Source: Eubacterium sp.
GTDB lineage: Bacteria > Bacillota > Clostridia > Lachnospirales > Lachnospiraceae
Direction of reading: 5' to 3'
DNA length: 15,705 nt
Assembly: GCA_022776205.1 (NCBI GenBank)
Contig: JALFIK010000157.1
Coordinates: forward strand, 1-15,705
This document shows positions 1 through 7,170 of this stretch, one piece after another (position 1 is the first letter of the stretch; each line of letters opens with the position of its first letter). Both the position numbers and the translations under genes were made by a program. Under the pieces are notes generated by a model that worked only from the letters and a program-made list of their open reading frames with translations, did no database searches and had not been told where the DNA came from.

Positions 1-933
1 ATCAATTTTGACGGTGATACAGAATATCATGATGGTTTCTGGTATGAAGGCTGGGAAGGACATAACGAACTTGTAAAACTAAATCTGGATAATCCTGATG
101 TTAGAAAACATCAATTTGAAGCAATCCGACACTGGACAAATCTTTATGGAATCGACGGACTGCGTCTGGATGTGGCTTATTGTCTTCCGGATTTTTATTT
201 AAAAGAACTTCGACGCTATACCGATACACTCAAACCTGACTTTGTTCTTTTGGGGGAAGTTCTTCATGGAGATTACAATTTATATATGAATGATGGAAAA
301 TGTCATTCCGTGACAAATTACGAGTGTTACAAGGGACTATATTCCAGCTTTAACAGTGCAAATATGCATGAAATCAGTTATAGTTTAAACCGCCAGTTTG
401 GAAAGGAAAACTGGTGTATTTATCGTGGAAAGCATCTCCTTTCCTTCCTGGATAATCATGATGTTGACCGGATTGCAACAAAACTTTCCAAAAAAGAACA
501 ACTCCCGGCACTTTATGGTCTTTTATTCGGAATGCCCGGTGTTCCTGCCATTTACTATGGAAGTGAATGGGGAATCGAGGGAAAAAAACAGGGACGGGAT
601 GAAGAAATCCGCCCGGCAATTGACAGGCCGGAATGGAACAGTCTTTCGGAAATAATATCGGCTTATGCCAGAGTACACAGGGAGCATCCCGCAATGTATC
701 GGGGAGGGTATGAAACCCTTCTTGTTAGAGAAAACCAGCTTGTTTTTGAACGCAGCTGCGAGGAAGAGAGGGTCATTGTCGCAATCAATGCTTCCGGAGA
801 AACGTTTCATGCTGATTTCAATGCCCGTTCCGGAAGGGGAACGGACCTTGTCACGGGAAAGATGGTAGACTTTGGAGGCGGAAGTGACTTGCCGCCTTAT
901 AGTGCTTCTTTCTGGAAAACAGAAGTAATATAG
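1..933 (+). CDS. GH13 alpha-amylase family glycosidase, 3' part (5' end outside window)
   Basis: The frame is open from base 1, so only the last 310 residues are seen. They carry the hallmark GH13 (beta/alpha)8-barrel motifs. Region II is GIDGLRLDVAY with nucleophile Asp57 (visible numbering), region III is VLLGEVLHG with acid/base Glu86, and region IV is FLDNHDVDRI with the transition-state Asp154. A PGVPAIYYGSEWG segment follows, and the last ~85 residues form the small beta domain C typical of the family. All catalytic residues are present, so the enzyme should hydrolyse or transfer alpha-glucosidic bonds in maltodextrin, starch or cyclodextrin. The motifs most resemble the cyclomaltodextrinase/neopullulanase-like intracellular group, but substrate cannot be fixed from this part. 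Whether a signal peptide exists cannot be seen. It converges on the ABC-F gene with a 10-base gap and no clear separate terminator. Confidence 0.93.
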   Translation: MNFDGDTEYHDGFWYEGWEGHNELVKLNLDNPDVRKHQFEAIRHWTNLYGIDGLRLDVAYCLPDFYLKELRRYTDTLKPDFVLLGEVLHGDYNLYMNDGKCHSVTNYECYKGLYSSFNSANMHEISYSLNRQFGKENWCIYRGKHLLSFLDNHDVDRIATKLSKKEQLPALYGLLFGMPGVPAIYYGSEWGIEGKKQGRDEEIRPAIDRPEWNSLSEIISAYARVHREHPAMYRGGYETLLVRENQLVFERSCEEERVIVAINASGETFHADFNARSGRGTDLVTGKMVDFGGGSDLPPYSASFWKTEVI

Positions 934-943
934 ACATCATTCA

Positions 944-2812
944 TCATAAATCTTCCTGGTAGGAATCGAAGGCTTCTTCGTATTCCTGCCATTTATCATA
1001 CCATAACAGGCAGGCTTCCTCATAATCTGCCATACGCTTTTCCCTTTCCTCCTCCCATGTTCCTTTTTTCCATTCCTCATAAGAAAGATCTGAAAAACCG
1101 GCGATATGTTTTTCCATCTGGTCTTGTGTTATTTTCAGCTGCCGGGTCGCAAGACTAAGCTGCCAGTCTGTATAGGACTGCTCCGTATTAAATCCCGGAC
1201 TCTGGTGTCTCTCTTTTTCCGGGACATTCATCAGCCCTTCCACCAATTTCGTATTCTCTGCATTTACCACATCCGTCCAGCTCTGCTCCCCATTTTTTCT
1301 TTTTGTTTTCATGTGTAAATAGTGCTGATAACCAAATGGGTAATATTTGATACCGTCGTTCTCAAAAATAAGAAGGGCATCCGCCAGACGATTCACAAAA
1401 TACCGGTCATGGGAAATAAAAAGTATCGTTCCGGAATAAGCACGGAAAGCTGATTCCATCGTTTCCTTTGCAGGAAGATCCATATGATTTGTCGGCTCGT
1501 CAAGAAGTAAAAGATTCGGCCTGCTCTCTAGCAGTTCGGCCAGAATCAGTCTGTTCTTTTCCCCACCGGACAAGTCACTGAATTTTGTTCCGGCTTTCCG
1601 GGCAGGGAAGAGATAATGTCCGAGAATCTGATTTTTCTCTTTTTCCGTTAGTTTAGGAAAACAGTCTCCAAAGTGTTCCCGGACTCTTTTTTCGGACATA
1701 ATCTCCGCCGAATGCTGATCAAAATATCCGGACTGTACACCGTTTCCAAAAAAGAAAGTTCCGGATAAAGGGGGAATCTGTCCGATAATCGTTTTTAAAA
1801 AGGTCGTTTTCCCGGCTCCATTTGGCCCAAGAATGGCAACTTTCTGCCCCCTTCGAAGACGAAACGTCAATTCTTTGACCGGGACGTCGTAACCAATCAC
1901 CAGATGGTCCGTCTCCAGAACATTTTTCGGTCCGGCACTTTCCGGGTTAATTTTATCTTTGAATGTAAAGCTCTCCTCTTCTTCCGGTTTTTCAATCTTA
2001 ACCATCCGCTCGAGAACTTTCTTTTTCGAACGGGCCATGGATGCTTTCTTTGGCTTGTGTTTAAATCTCTCAATTAGTTCAGTCAATCTGGCAATCTCTT
2101 TTTGCTGCGCATCATATTTTTTTTTGAGAATTTCCAGATTTTTCTCTTTCTGCTTTCGATATGACGTATAATTTCCCACGTATCTGGTAAGTTTTCCTCC
2201 TGACAGTTCATAAATTATTTCTGCTGTCCTGTCAAGAAAAAAACGATCATGAGACACCATCACAACGGCTTTTTCATAAGTAGAAAGATATTCCTCCAGC
2301 CATTCCACACAATCCATATCCAGATGATTTGTCGGCTCGTCAAGTAAAAGAAGATCCGGTTTGGAAAGCAAAAGTTTAATCAATGCAATCTTCGTCTGTT
2401 CTCCTCCGGAAAACTCTCTCAGTTTTTTCCCCTTTTCCTCTCTTGAAAAACCGAATCCGACAAAAATCCGGTCATACTCCTGTTCGTAATCATATCGTTC
2501 TTTCTGAAAAAGATCTTCTTCCGAAAAACAGGACAATATTTCTTCCTCTACTGTTTTTTCCGGATTATCAAAACTATGTTGTGTAAGATATCCTACTGAA
2601 ATATTTCCTTCTTTTCTAATTCCCGGTCCAAAGTCCCTGTCATCCCGGTCGAGAGTAATTTCCCCGGAAAGAAGACGGAGTAATGTGGTTTTTCCCGCCC
2701 CGTTTCTCCCCACAATCCCAATTTTCTCGTTTCCCTTTACCGAAAAATTAATATGGTCAAAGATTGTTTTCCCGCCAAGGGACACCGTTCCGTTTTCAAT
2801 CTGATAAAGCAT
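944..2812 (-). CDS. ABC-F family ATP-binding protein with long C-terminal tail
   Basis: 622 residues with two ABC ATPase domains in one chain and no membrane segments, the ABC-F architecture of ribosome-associated translation factors and antibiotic-resistance ribosome-protection proteins. Domain 1 has Walker A GRNGAGKT (35-42), signature FSGGEQ (134-139), Walker B LLLLDEP (154-160) and switch histidine SHDR (187-190). The charged helical inter-domain linker covers about 210-295. Domain 2 has Walker A GPNGAGKT (329-336), LSGGEK (414-419), LLLLDEP (434-440) and SHDR (467-470). Both sites appear catalytically complete. Residues ~500-622 form an extra, highly charged Trp/Glu/Lys-rich helical tail. 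The ATG start is preceded by GGGGG four bases upstream. It lies 62 bases downstream of xdhC on the same strand. Whether it protects against an antibiotic or is a housekeeping factor cannot be told from the sequence. Confidence 0.93.
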   Translation of the reverse strand: MLYQIENGTVSLGGKTIFDHINFSVKGNEKIGIVGRNGAGKTTLLRLLSGEITLDRDDRDFGPGIRKEGNISVGYLTQHSFDNPEKTVEEEILSCFSEEDLFQKERYDYEQEYDRIFVGFGFSREEKGKKLREFSGGEQTKIALIKLLLSKPDLLLLDEPTNHLDMDCVEWLEEYLSTYEKAVVMVSHDRFFLDRTAEIIYELSGGKLTRYVGNYTSYRKQKEKNLEILKKKYDAQQKEIARLTELIERFKHKPKKASMARSKKKVLERMVKIEKPEEEESFTFKDKINPESAGPKNVLETDHLVIGYDVPVKELTFRLRRGQKVAILGPNGAGKTTFLKTIIGQIPPLSGTFFFGNGVQSGYFDQHSAEIMSEKRVREHFGDCFPKLTEKEKNQILGHYLFPARKAGTKFSDLSGGEKNRLILAELLESRPNLLLLDEPTNHMDLPAKETMESAFRAYSGTILFISHDRYFVNRLADALLIFENDGIKYYPFGYQHYLHMKTKRKNGEQSWTDVVNAENTKLVEGLMNVPEKERHQSPGFNTEQSYTDWQLSLATRQLKITQDQMEKHIAGFSDLSYEEWKKGTWEEEREKRMADYEEACLLWYDKWQEYEEAFDSYQEDL

Positions 2813-2836
2813 TTTTCCCCCATATATTATTTTTCA

Positions 2837-2873
2837 AAACTGCAGTTTAGAAAAGTGCATATTTCACTTTTCT
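2837..2873. repeat. Inverted repeat plus palindrome between xdhC and ABC-F gene
   Basis: Two symmetric elements lie side by side in the 62-base gap. AGAAAAGTG (2849-2857) and CACTTTTCT (2865-2873) form a perfect 9-bp inverted repeat around a 7-base loop. AAACTGCAGTTT (2837-2848) is a perfect 12-base palindrome. On the minus strand the hairpin directly follows the xdhC stop but lacks a strong T-run, so it is a poor terminator in that direction. On the plus strand it is followed by a T-rich tract. It could be a weak bidirectional terminator, an operator, or part of an attenuated leader for the ABC-F gene. Confidence 0.45.
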
Positions 2874-2874
2874 T

Positions 2875-3867
2875 TTATCTTTTCACATCTTCGATCAGGA
2901 CCGTTACTTTTCCCCCGCAGGCCATTCCGGTCCGGGCTGCCACATCAGCATTCATTTCAAAGGAAAAAAGAAATGCTTTTCCCGTCCCTATCATTTCATG
3001 TCCTTTTTCAATCACTTTGCTTTCAGCAAGACCTCCTCCCACGCTTCCCAAAATGGAACGATCTTCAAATATGAGCATCTTTGCCCCTTCTTTTCTCGGA
3101 GAAGAGCCTTCTGCTTTTATAATCGTGGCGACAGCACAGCTTTTGTCTCCAAAAATCCACTCCCAAAAGACATCGTAATCCAGCTCTGTACGGACGATCT
3201 CGCCACTCCTGTGCACTCTTTTTTCCAAAATAAGCTCTGCTAAAATAGAGACCGCAATTTCCGGCGGTGTGATTCCCCCAATAGAAAGCCCGATGGGACT
3301 ATGCACCTTTTTTAACTTTTCATCAGAAATTCCCCTTTCCCGAAACAGGGCAAACTGGGACTGCACTCGTTGTTTCGACCCGATCATGCCCAGGTATCCA
3401 GGCATGGTATGGGTGAGAATATAATAAAGGCAGTCTCCGTCACAGCTGTGTCCTCTTGTTATAATTGTCACATAATCACGCCCGGTGATATGGAGTTTCG
3501 GAAGAACTTCTGTAAATTTCCCGCAAATTACCTTCTGGGCATCAGGGAAGCGTTTTCTGCTGGCAAATTCCTCTCTCTCATCTATGACCCACACGCAAAA
3601 TCCGCTCCGTGCAGCAAATTCACATAAATATCCGGAAATATGTCCGCCGCCTAAAATAATCAGCCTTTCATCTCTGGCTACCGGTTCATAAAAACAGTTT
3701 TCCTGCATTTTAGGGACATAGGAAAATCCTTTCTCCCCTTCTGTTTTTACTGTACGCTTTATCTGAACTTCTTTATTCTCTTCCAGGGAAGAAATATCTG
3801 TAACAATATCAAACACTTCATTACTGTCAAGGAAGTGTTTGATCTCTTCTTTGTTCAACATTTCCAT
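2875..3867 (-). CDS. XdhC/CoxI family molybdenum-enzyme maturation factor, permuted domains
   Basis: 330 residues. XdhC proteins bind molybdenum cofactor and promote its sulfuration and insertion into xanthine dehydrogenase or aldehyde-oxidoreductase type enzymes. Here the Rossmann-like domain comes first: LIILGGGHIS at 68-77, DERE at 96-99, MIGSKQRV at 161-168 and SIGGITPPEIA at 185-195. The XdhC_CoxI domain follows at ~230-330: CAVATIIKAEGSSPRKEGAKM begins at 234, GSVGGGLAE spans 264-272 and GMACGGKVTVLIE spans 314-326. The classic order, as in E. coli XdhC, is the reverse. The start is ATG with GGAGG six bases upstream. No molybdenum hydroxylase or cofactor gene is in the window, so the client enzyme is unknown. 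Family membership is secure; the exact role is inferred. Confidence 0.88.
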   Translation of the reverse strand: MEMLNKEEIKHFLDSNEVFDIVTDISSLEENKEVQIKRTVKTEGEKGFSYVPKMQENCFYEPVARDERLIILGGGHISGYLCEFAARSGFCVWVIDEREEFASRKRFPDAQKVICGKFTEVLPKLHITGRDYVTIITRGHSCDGDCLYYILTHTMPGYLGMIGSKQRVQSQFALFRERGISDEKLKKVHSPIGLSIGGITPPEIAVSILAELILEKRVHRSGEIVRTELDYDVFWEWIFGDKSCAVATIIKAEGSSPRKEGAKMLIFEDRSILGSVGGGLAESKVIEKGHEMIGTGKAFLFSFEMNADVAARTGMACGGKVTVLIEDVKR

Positions 3868-4090
3868 TCTTTTCCTCCTGTTTTACTATATTTTGAATTA
3901 TTTTACCATTTTGTTTTTCTGATGTACAGAGTCATTCCTTTTCCTCCGTTCCTTTTTTCATACTTTACAATATTAATAATAAAACAAAGAATTTATTAGT
4001 AAAATCTTCTAAAAAGTTCGTTTTTTAATGAAATATGTTGAATTATTAAGATATATATGTTAATCTATCAATGTTTGCTATATAACAATA
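3868..4090. other. AT-rich divergent intergenic region
   Basis: About 220 bases separate the divergently transcribed xdhC (-) and the riboswitch leader of the symporter (+). It is very AT-rich and holds no convincing coding frame. It should contain promoters for both directions. The xdhC ribosome binding site (GGAGG on the minus strand) sits at about 3874-3879. A weak A/T-only inverted repeat (4010-4027, TAAAAA/TTTTTA) is present and is probably not significant. Confidence 0.6.
4038..4066 (+). promoter_or_regulatory. Candidate promoter for the glycine riboswitch / symporter transcript
   Basis: TTGAAT (4038-4043) is a good -35 match. It is followed after 17 bases by TAATCT (4061-4066), which carries an extended TGT just upstream (4058-4060). 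This would start RNA near 4073, about 20 bases before the aptamer. The -10 match is imperfect, and TATAAC at 4081-4086 is an alternative that would start too close to the aptamer. Confidence 0.4.
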
Positions 4091-4195
4091 CAGCATTACT
4101 CTCTGGAGAGTCTTTACCGGAACGTAAAGCGCCGAAGGTGTACGGCAGATTTTTCTGTTAATCTCTCAGGCAAAAGGACAGGGCACGATCAATGC
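4091..4195 (+). promoter_or_regulatory. Glycine riboswitch, single aptamer
   Basis: The conserved glycine-aptamer core is easy to read: CTCTGGAGAG (4101-4110), GCGCCGAAGG (4129-4138) and CTCTCAGGCAAAAGGACAG (4163-4181). CTTTAC/GTAAAG forms one internal hairpin (from 4112) and CAG/CTG (4145-4157) the other. A short P1 can form from CTCT (4101-4104) with AGGG (4180-4183). GCATT (4093-4097) and AATGC (4191-4195) can pair as an outer P0-type helix, as described for the leader-linker kink-turn of glycine riboswitches. No second complete aptamer follows, so this is a singlet. It senses glycine in the nascent RNA and precedes a terminator and an amino-acid symporter gene. Confidence 0.93.
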
Positions 4196-4209
4196 ATGTT
4201 TTACTCTTT

Positions 4210-4241
4210 AGAGGGCTGATTTATCGAATCGGTCCTTTTTT
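4210..4241 (+). terminator. Intrinsic terminator of the glycine riboswitch expression platform
   Basis: AGAGGGCTGATT (4210-4221) pairs with AATCGGTCCTTT (4227-4238) across a five-base loop. The 12 pairs include G-U pairs at three places (T4217-G4231, G4215-T4233, G4211-T4237). A run of six T residues (4236-4241) ends the structure. It lies 15 bases after the P0 strand of the aptamer and about 150 bases before the symporter start, the usual layout of a transcription-attenuating switch. The 5' arm AGAGGG can alternatively pair with CTCTCT (4099-4104) at the base of the aptamer, a candidate anti-terminator. Confidence 0.72.
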
Positions 4242-4389
4242 ACGTTACCCAAAAACTGTGAATTCTACTTTGCAAAGGCAGTTTCCTTCCCGGAAAAGTT
4301 TTCCATGGAGAAATCACTGGAGTATAGTAACGAATCTCGTTCGAAAATTGTACGAGATACAGGATTTTTCAGGAAAGGAAATTAACACA
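4242..4389 (+). other. Untranslated leader after the terminator
   Basis: The stretch between the terminator and the symporter ATG is in frame with the gene. As protein it is basic and unlike the AGCS family, so it is read as leader. It holds GGAAAA-G-TTTTCC (4292-4304) and a perfect 7-bp hairpin ATCTCGT/ACGAGAT (4334-4340 and 4352-4358, 11-base loop) followed closely by TTTTT. The latter could be a second attenuator or simply leader structure. The ribosome binding site AAAGGA lies at about 4374-4379. Confidence 0.5.
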
Positions 4390-5814
4390 ATGCTAGACAC
4401 AATGAATAATATTCTGGGGACCATTGACAATATTGTCTGGGGGATTCCTCTCATCGTTATGATTCTTGCAACCGGTCTTTTACTGACCGTTCGACTGAAA
4501 GGGCTGCAGATTCGCAGGCTCGGACTGGCAATCCGGTATATGTTCTCGAATGAAAAAAGTGGAAAAGACGGAGAAATCTCCAGTTTTGCCGCTCTTTGTA
4601 CCGCACTGTCCGCAACCATCGGTACCGGAAATATCGTCGGTGTTGCCACCGCCATTGTGGCAGGAGGTCCCGGTGCACTGTTCTGGATGTGGATTGCAGC
4701 TATTGTCGGAACTGCCACGAAATATTCCGAATGTCTCCTGGCAATTAAATATCGAACGGTGGCTGACGATGGTCACATTGTCGGTGGCCCATTCTACTAT
4801 ATCGAAAGAGGTATGGGAGGAAAATGGAAATGGCTGGCAAAAATATTTGCCGTTTTTGGAGTAATGGTTGGTCTCATGGGAATCGGTACTTTCTCTCAGA
4901 TCAACGGGATTACCAGTGCCGTAAATAATTTTTTTGATGCCAATAATACATGGACTGTCGAACTGTTCGGAAGGGAGTATTCCTGGACTGTCATCATTGC
5001 CGGTATCATTCTGACTGCCTTCGTCGCATTTGTTATCATTGGCGGACTGCAGAGAATCTCTGCGGTATCCCAGATTATTGTTCCATTTATGGCACTGGCA
5101 TATATTCTATGTGCAATTCTAATCCTTGTATTAAACTATAAAGCCATACCCGGTGCTTTTGCTGAGATCCTTAAAGATGCTTTTGGACTGCGTGCTGCTG
5201 CCGGCGGGGCCATGGGAGCTATGATCGTTGCCATGCAAAAGGGTATTGCCCGCGGAATTTTCTCAAACGAAGCTGGTATCGGTAGTGCACCTATTGCTGC
5301 TGCTGCCGTACAGACAACAGAACCAGTAAGACAGGGTCTTGTATCCATGCTCGGAACCGTAATTGATACCATCATTATTTGTACCATGACAGGCCTTGCC
5401 ATCGTGATTACCGGAAGCTGGAATGTGGGACTTGACGGAGTGGCAGTTACAACCAGAGCATTCCAGATGGGACTTCCGTTCCCGGAAAAAGTTTCTGCTT
5501 TCCTCCTTATGATCTGTCTCGTCTTCTTTGCCTTTACGACAATTCTTGGATGGGATTACTACAGCGAACGGTGCCTGGACTATCTGACAGGAAATAATAA
5601 GAAAATTGTACGGGGATACCGCTGGCTTTATATTGCCTGCGTTTTCATCGGTCCTTATATGACCATCTCTGCCGTATGGACCATCGCCGATATTGTAAAC
5701 GGGCTGATGGCAATCCCGAATCTGATCGCTCTTCTTGCCTTAAATGGTGTTGTCGTTGCCGAGACAAACAAGTATTTTTCTCAGCTGAAAAAGAAACAAC
5801 AGTTTGTGAAGTAA
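4390..5814 (+). CDS. Alanine/glycine:cation symporter (AGCS family)
   Basis: 474 residues, the usual length for AGCS (sodium- or proton-coupled alanine/glycine) transporters. It is an integral membrane protein with roughly ten to eleven hydrophobic segments, starting with IVWGIPLIVMILATGLLLTV. Family marks include ATIGTGNIVGVATAI, the AGCS signature region GGPGALFWMWIAAIVGTATKYSE, and GIARGIFSNEAGIGSAPIAAA. The frame extends upstream to an ATG at 4192, but that ATG is at the edge of the riboswitch and the extra 66 residues do not look like the family. The ATG at 4390 has AAAGGA ten bases upstream and gives the standard N-terminus. The gene is controlled by the glycine riboswitch, so glycine is the probable main substrate; alanine or D-alanine cannot be excluded. 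Confidence 0.93.
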   Translation: MLDTMNNILGTIDNIVWGIPLIVMILATGLLLTVRLKGLQIRRLGLAIRYMFSNEKSGKDGEISSFAALCTALSATIGTGNIVGVATAIVAGGPGALFWMWIAAIVGTATKYSECLLAIKYRTVADDGHIVGGPFYYIERGMGGKWKWLAKIFAVFGVMVGLMGIGTFSQINGITSAVNNFFDANNTWTVELFGREYSWTVIIAGIILTAFVAFVIIGGLQRISAVSQIIVPFMALAYILCAILILVLNYKAIPGAFAEILKDAFGLRAAAGGAMGAMIVAMQKGIARGIFSNEAGIGSAPIAAAAVQTTEPVRQGLVSMLGTVIDTIIICTMTGLAIVITGSWNVGLDGVAVTTRAFQMGLPFPEKVSAFLLMICLVFFAFTTILGWDYYSERCLDYLTGNNKKIVRGYRWLYIACVFIGPYMTISAVWTIADIVNGLMAIPNLIALLALNGVVVAETNKYFSQLKKKQQFVK

Positions 5815-5826
5815 AAAGACTTTTTA
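5812..5826. terminator. Possible bidirectional terminator at convergent gene ends
   Basis: TAAAAAG-A-CTTTTTA is a palindrome centred on 5819 that contains the TAA stop codons of both converging genes (symporter 5812-5814, aspartase 5824-5826). Flanking GAA/TTC could lengthen the stem with a bulge. The stem is AT-only in its core, so termination would be weak, but each strand ends in a T-run. No other terminator is visible between the genes. Confidence 0.4.
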
Positions 5827-7164
5827 TTCTTTCTTCATTTCATCCAGTATTTTCCTGGCTTCTGTCGGAGAATTATTTTTTACGACAGAAGCCACCCGGT
5901 CATAACCGAGAGCCTCCGTATAAGCCGTCGCAAAGGCATAGGAATTTTCCAGATGCCTTTTACAGTTGCTTTCGTCGGCTTTCAGGGTCTTCACACAGTC
6001 TTCCTTGAAAATTCTTACCGCTTCTTTTGCAAGAGAAAGACTTTCCAGGAGGCAGTCTGCAATCAGGGGAAGAAATGCATTTAACTCCAGCTCTCCGTGG
6101 GCTGCCGCCATGGTGATTGCCGTATCATTGGCCATGATGCGTATGGAACACTGTATGACCATTTCGGGGATGACCGGATTAACTTTTCCCGGCATTATGG
6201 TACTTCCCTGCTGCATGGGACGAAGATGAATCTCTCCCAGTCCTCCGCACGGTCCTGAATTCATAATCCGGAAATCTCCGGCAATTTTCATAAGATTTAC
6301 GGACAGCGCCTTAAGAAGACCTGACACTTCTACAAATACATCGTTATTCTGAGTGAGATCCATCGGGTACTCAGCGCACGCAAGCCCCAGTCCTGTGATC
6401 CGTCTTAATTCCTCAATGACACGGAACCGGTAGGCATGACTGGCATGATTGGAAAGTCCCACTGCAGTTCCCCCAAGGTTTACCTGGCGAAGCCGCTCTT
6501 CGACTTTATAAATTCTCCACCGGTCCCTAGCAATTGCCTGGGCATAAGAACCGAATTCTTCACCGAGACTCACCGGCACAGCATCCATCCACTCCGTTCT
6601 GCCCAGTTTTTTCGTCTCTTGAAATTCATTTTCCTTTTCCTGCAGGGCCGTCTGAAGCTCTGCACAGGCATCACTTAACTCCCGAATGAGAAAAATCGAT
6701 GCAATCCGGAGTGCCGTCGGATAAACGTCATTGGTTGACTGCCCCCGATTCACATCATCCAAAGGATGAATGTATTCATATTGTCCGGGTTTTTTCCCCA
6801 TATTAATAAGAGCATAGTTCGCAATCACTTCGTTTACATTCATATTTGTAGAAGTTCCGGCGCCCCCCTGGAGAGCCTCCAGAGGAAACAGTTCCCTGTT
6901 TTCTTCCTTTTTGATCTTTAAGATCTCATAAACTTCATCACAGGCTTTTTTTATACAGGAAAATTTTTCTTTTTCTTCCGGATCGACAAGTTTCTCATAA
7001 GTAACCGCCACCGCCTTCTTCACAAGAATCATAGCTTTAAGCAGTTCTGGATTCGTCTTTTTATGATGAAGGGAAAAATTCCTTTTTGCCCTCTCTGTAT
7101 TGATTCCATAAAGGGTATTCTCAGAAAGAGAAACCGTACCCAGATTATCTTTTTCTTCTCTCAT
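5824..7164 (-). CDS. aspA: Aspartate ammonia-lyase (aspartase/fumarase superfamily)
   Basis: 446 residues, within the superfamily range of about 450-480. The expected reaction is L-aspartate to fumarate plus ammonia in a cytoplasmic homotetramer. Seen motifs are GGAGTSTNMNVNEV (100-113), GQSTNDVYPTA (141-151) and the flexible catalytic loop GSTIMPGKVNPVIPE (320-334) with putative base Ser321, Lys327 and Asn329. The VNPVIPE ending favours aspartase over fumarase, whose loop usually reads VNPTQxE. The segment usually written GRTHLQDAVP or GRTQLQDAVP is GRTEWMDAVP (188-197) here, an acidic residue where His or Gln is usual. The gene starts 6 bases after the hydF stop, with its AAAGGAG ribosome binding site inside the end of hydF, so it is translated from the same operon. 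Ammonia supply to H-cluster assembly or nitrogen metabolism are both possible roles. Confidence 0.87.
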   Translation of the reverse strand: MREEKDNLGTVSLSENTLYGINTERAKRNFSLHHKKTNPELLKAMILVKKAVAVTYEKLVDPEEKEKFSCIKKACDEVYEILKIKKEENRELFPLEALQGGAGTSTNMNVNEVIANYALINMGKKPGQYEYIHPLDDVNRGQSTNDVYPTALRIASIFLIRELSDACAELQTALQEKENEFQETKKLGRTEWMDAVPVSLGEEFGSYAQAIARDRWRIYKVEERLRQVNLGGTAVGLSNHASHAYRFRVIEELRRITGLGLACAEYPMDLTQNNDVFVEVSGLLKALSVNLMKIAGDFRIMNSGPCGGLGEIHLRPMQQGSTIMPGKVNPVIPEMVIQCSIRIMANDTAITMAAAHGELELNAFLPLIADCLLESLSLAKEAVRIFKEDCVKTLKADESNCKRHLENSYAFATAYTEALGYDRVASVVKNNSPTEARKILDEMKKE

Positions 7165-7170
7165 AAGAAA

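Noticed and set aside
4196..4260. Second glycine aptamer (tandem riboswitch)
   Set aside because: The conserved GCGCCGAAGG and CAGGCAAAAGGAC blocks occur only once. This stretch is explained by the terminator, perhaps with a reduced ghost element.
4192..4389. N-terminal extension of the symporter from an upstream ATG (66 extra residues)
   Set aside because: The ATG overlaps the riboswitch P0 strand, the extension spans the terminator, and it does not resemble AGCS proteins. The ATG at 4390 has a proper ribosome binding site.
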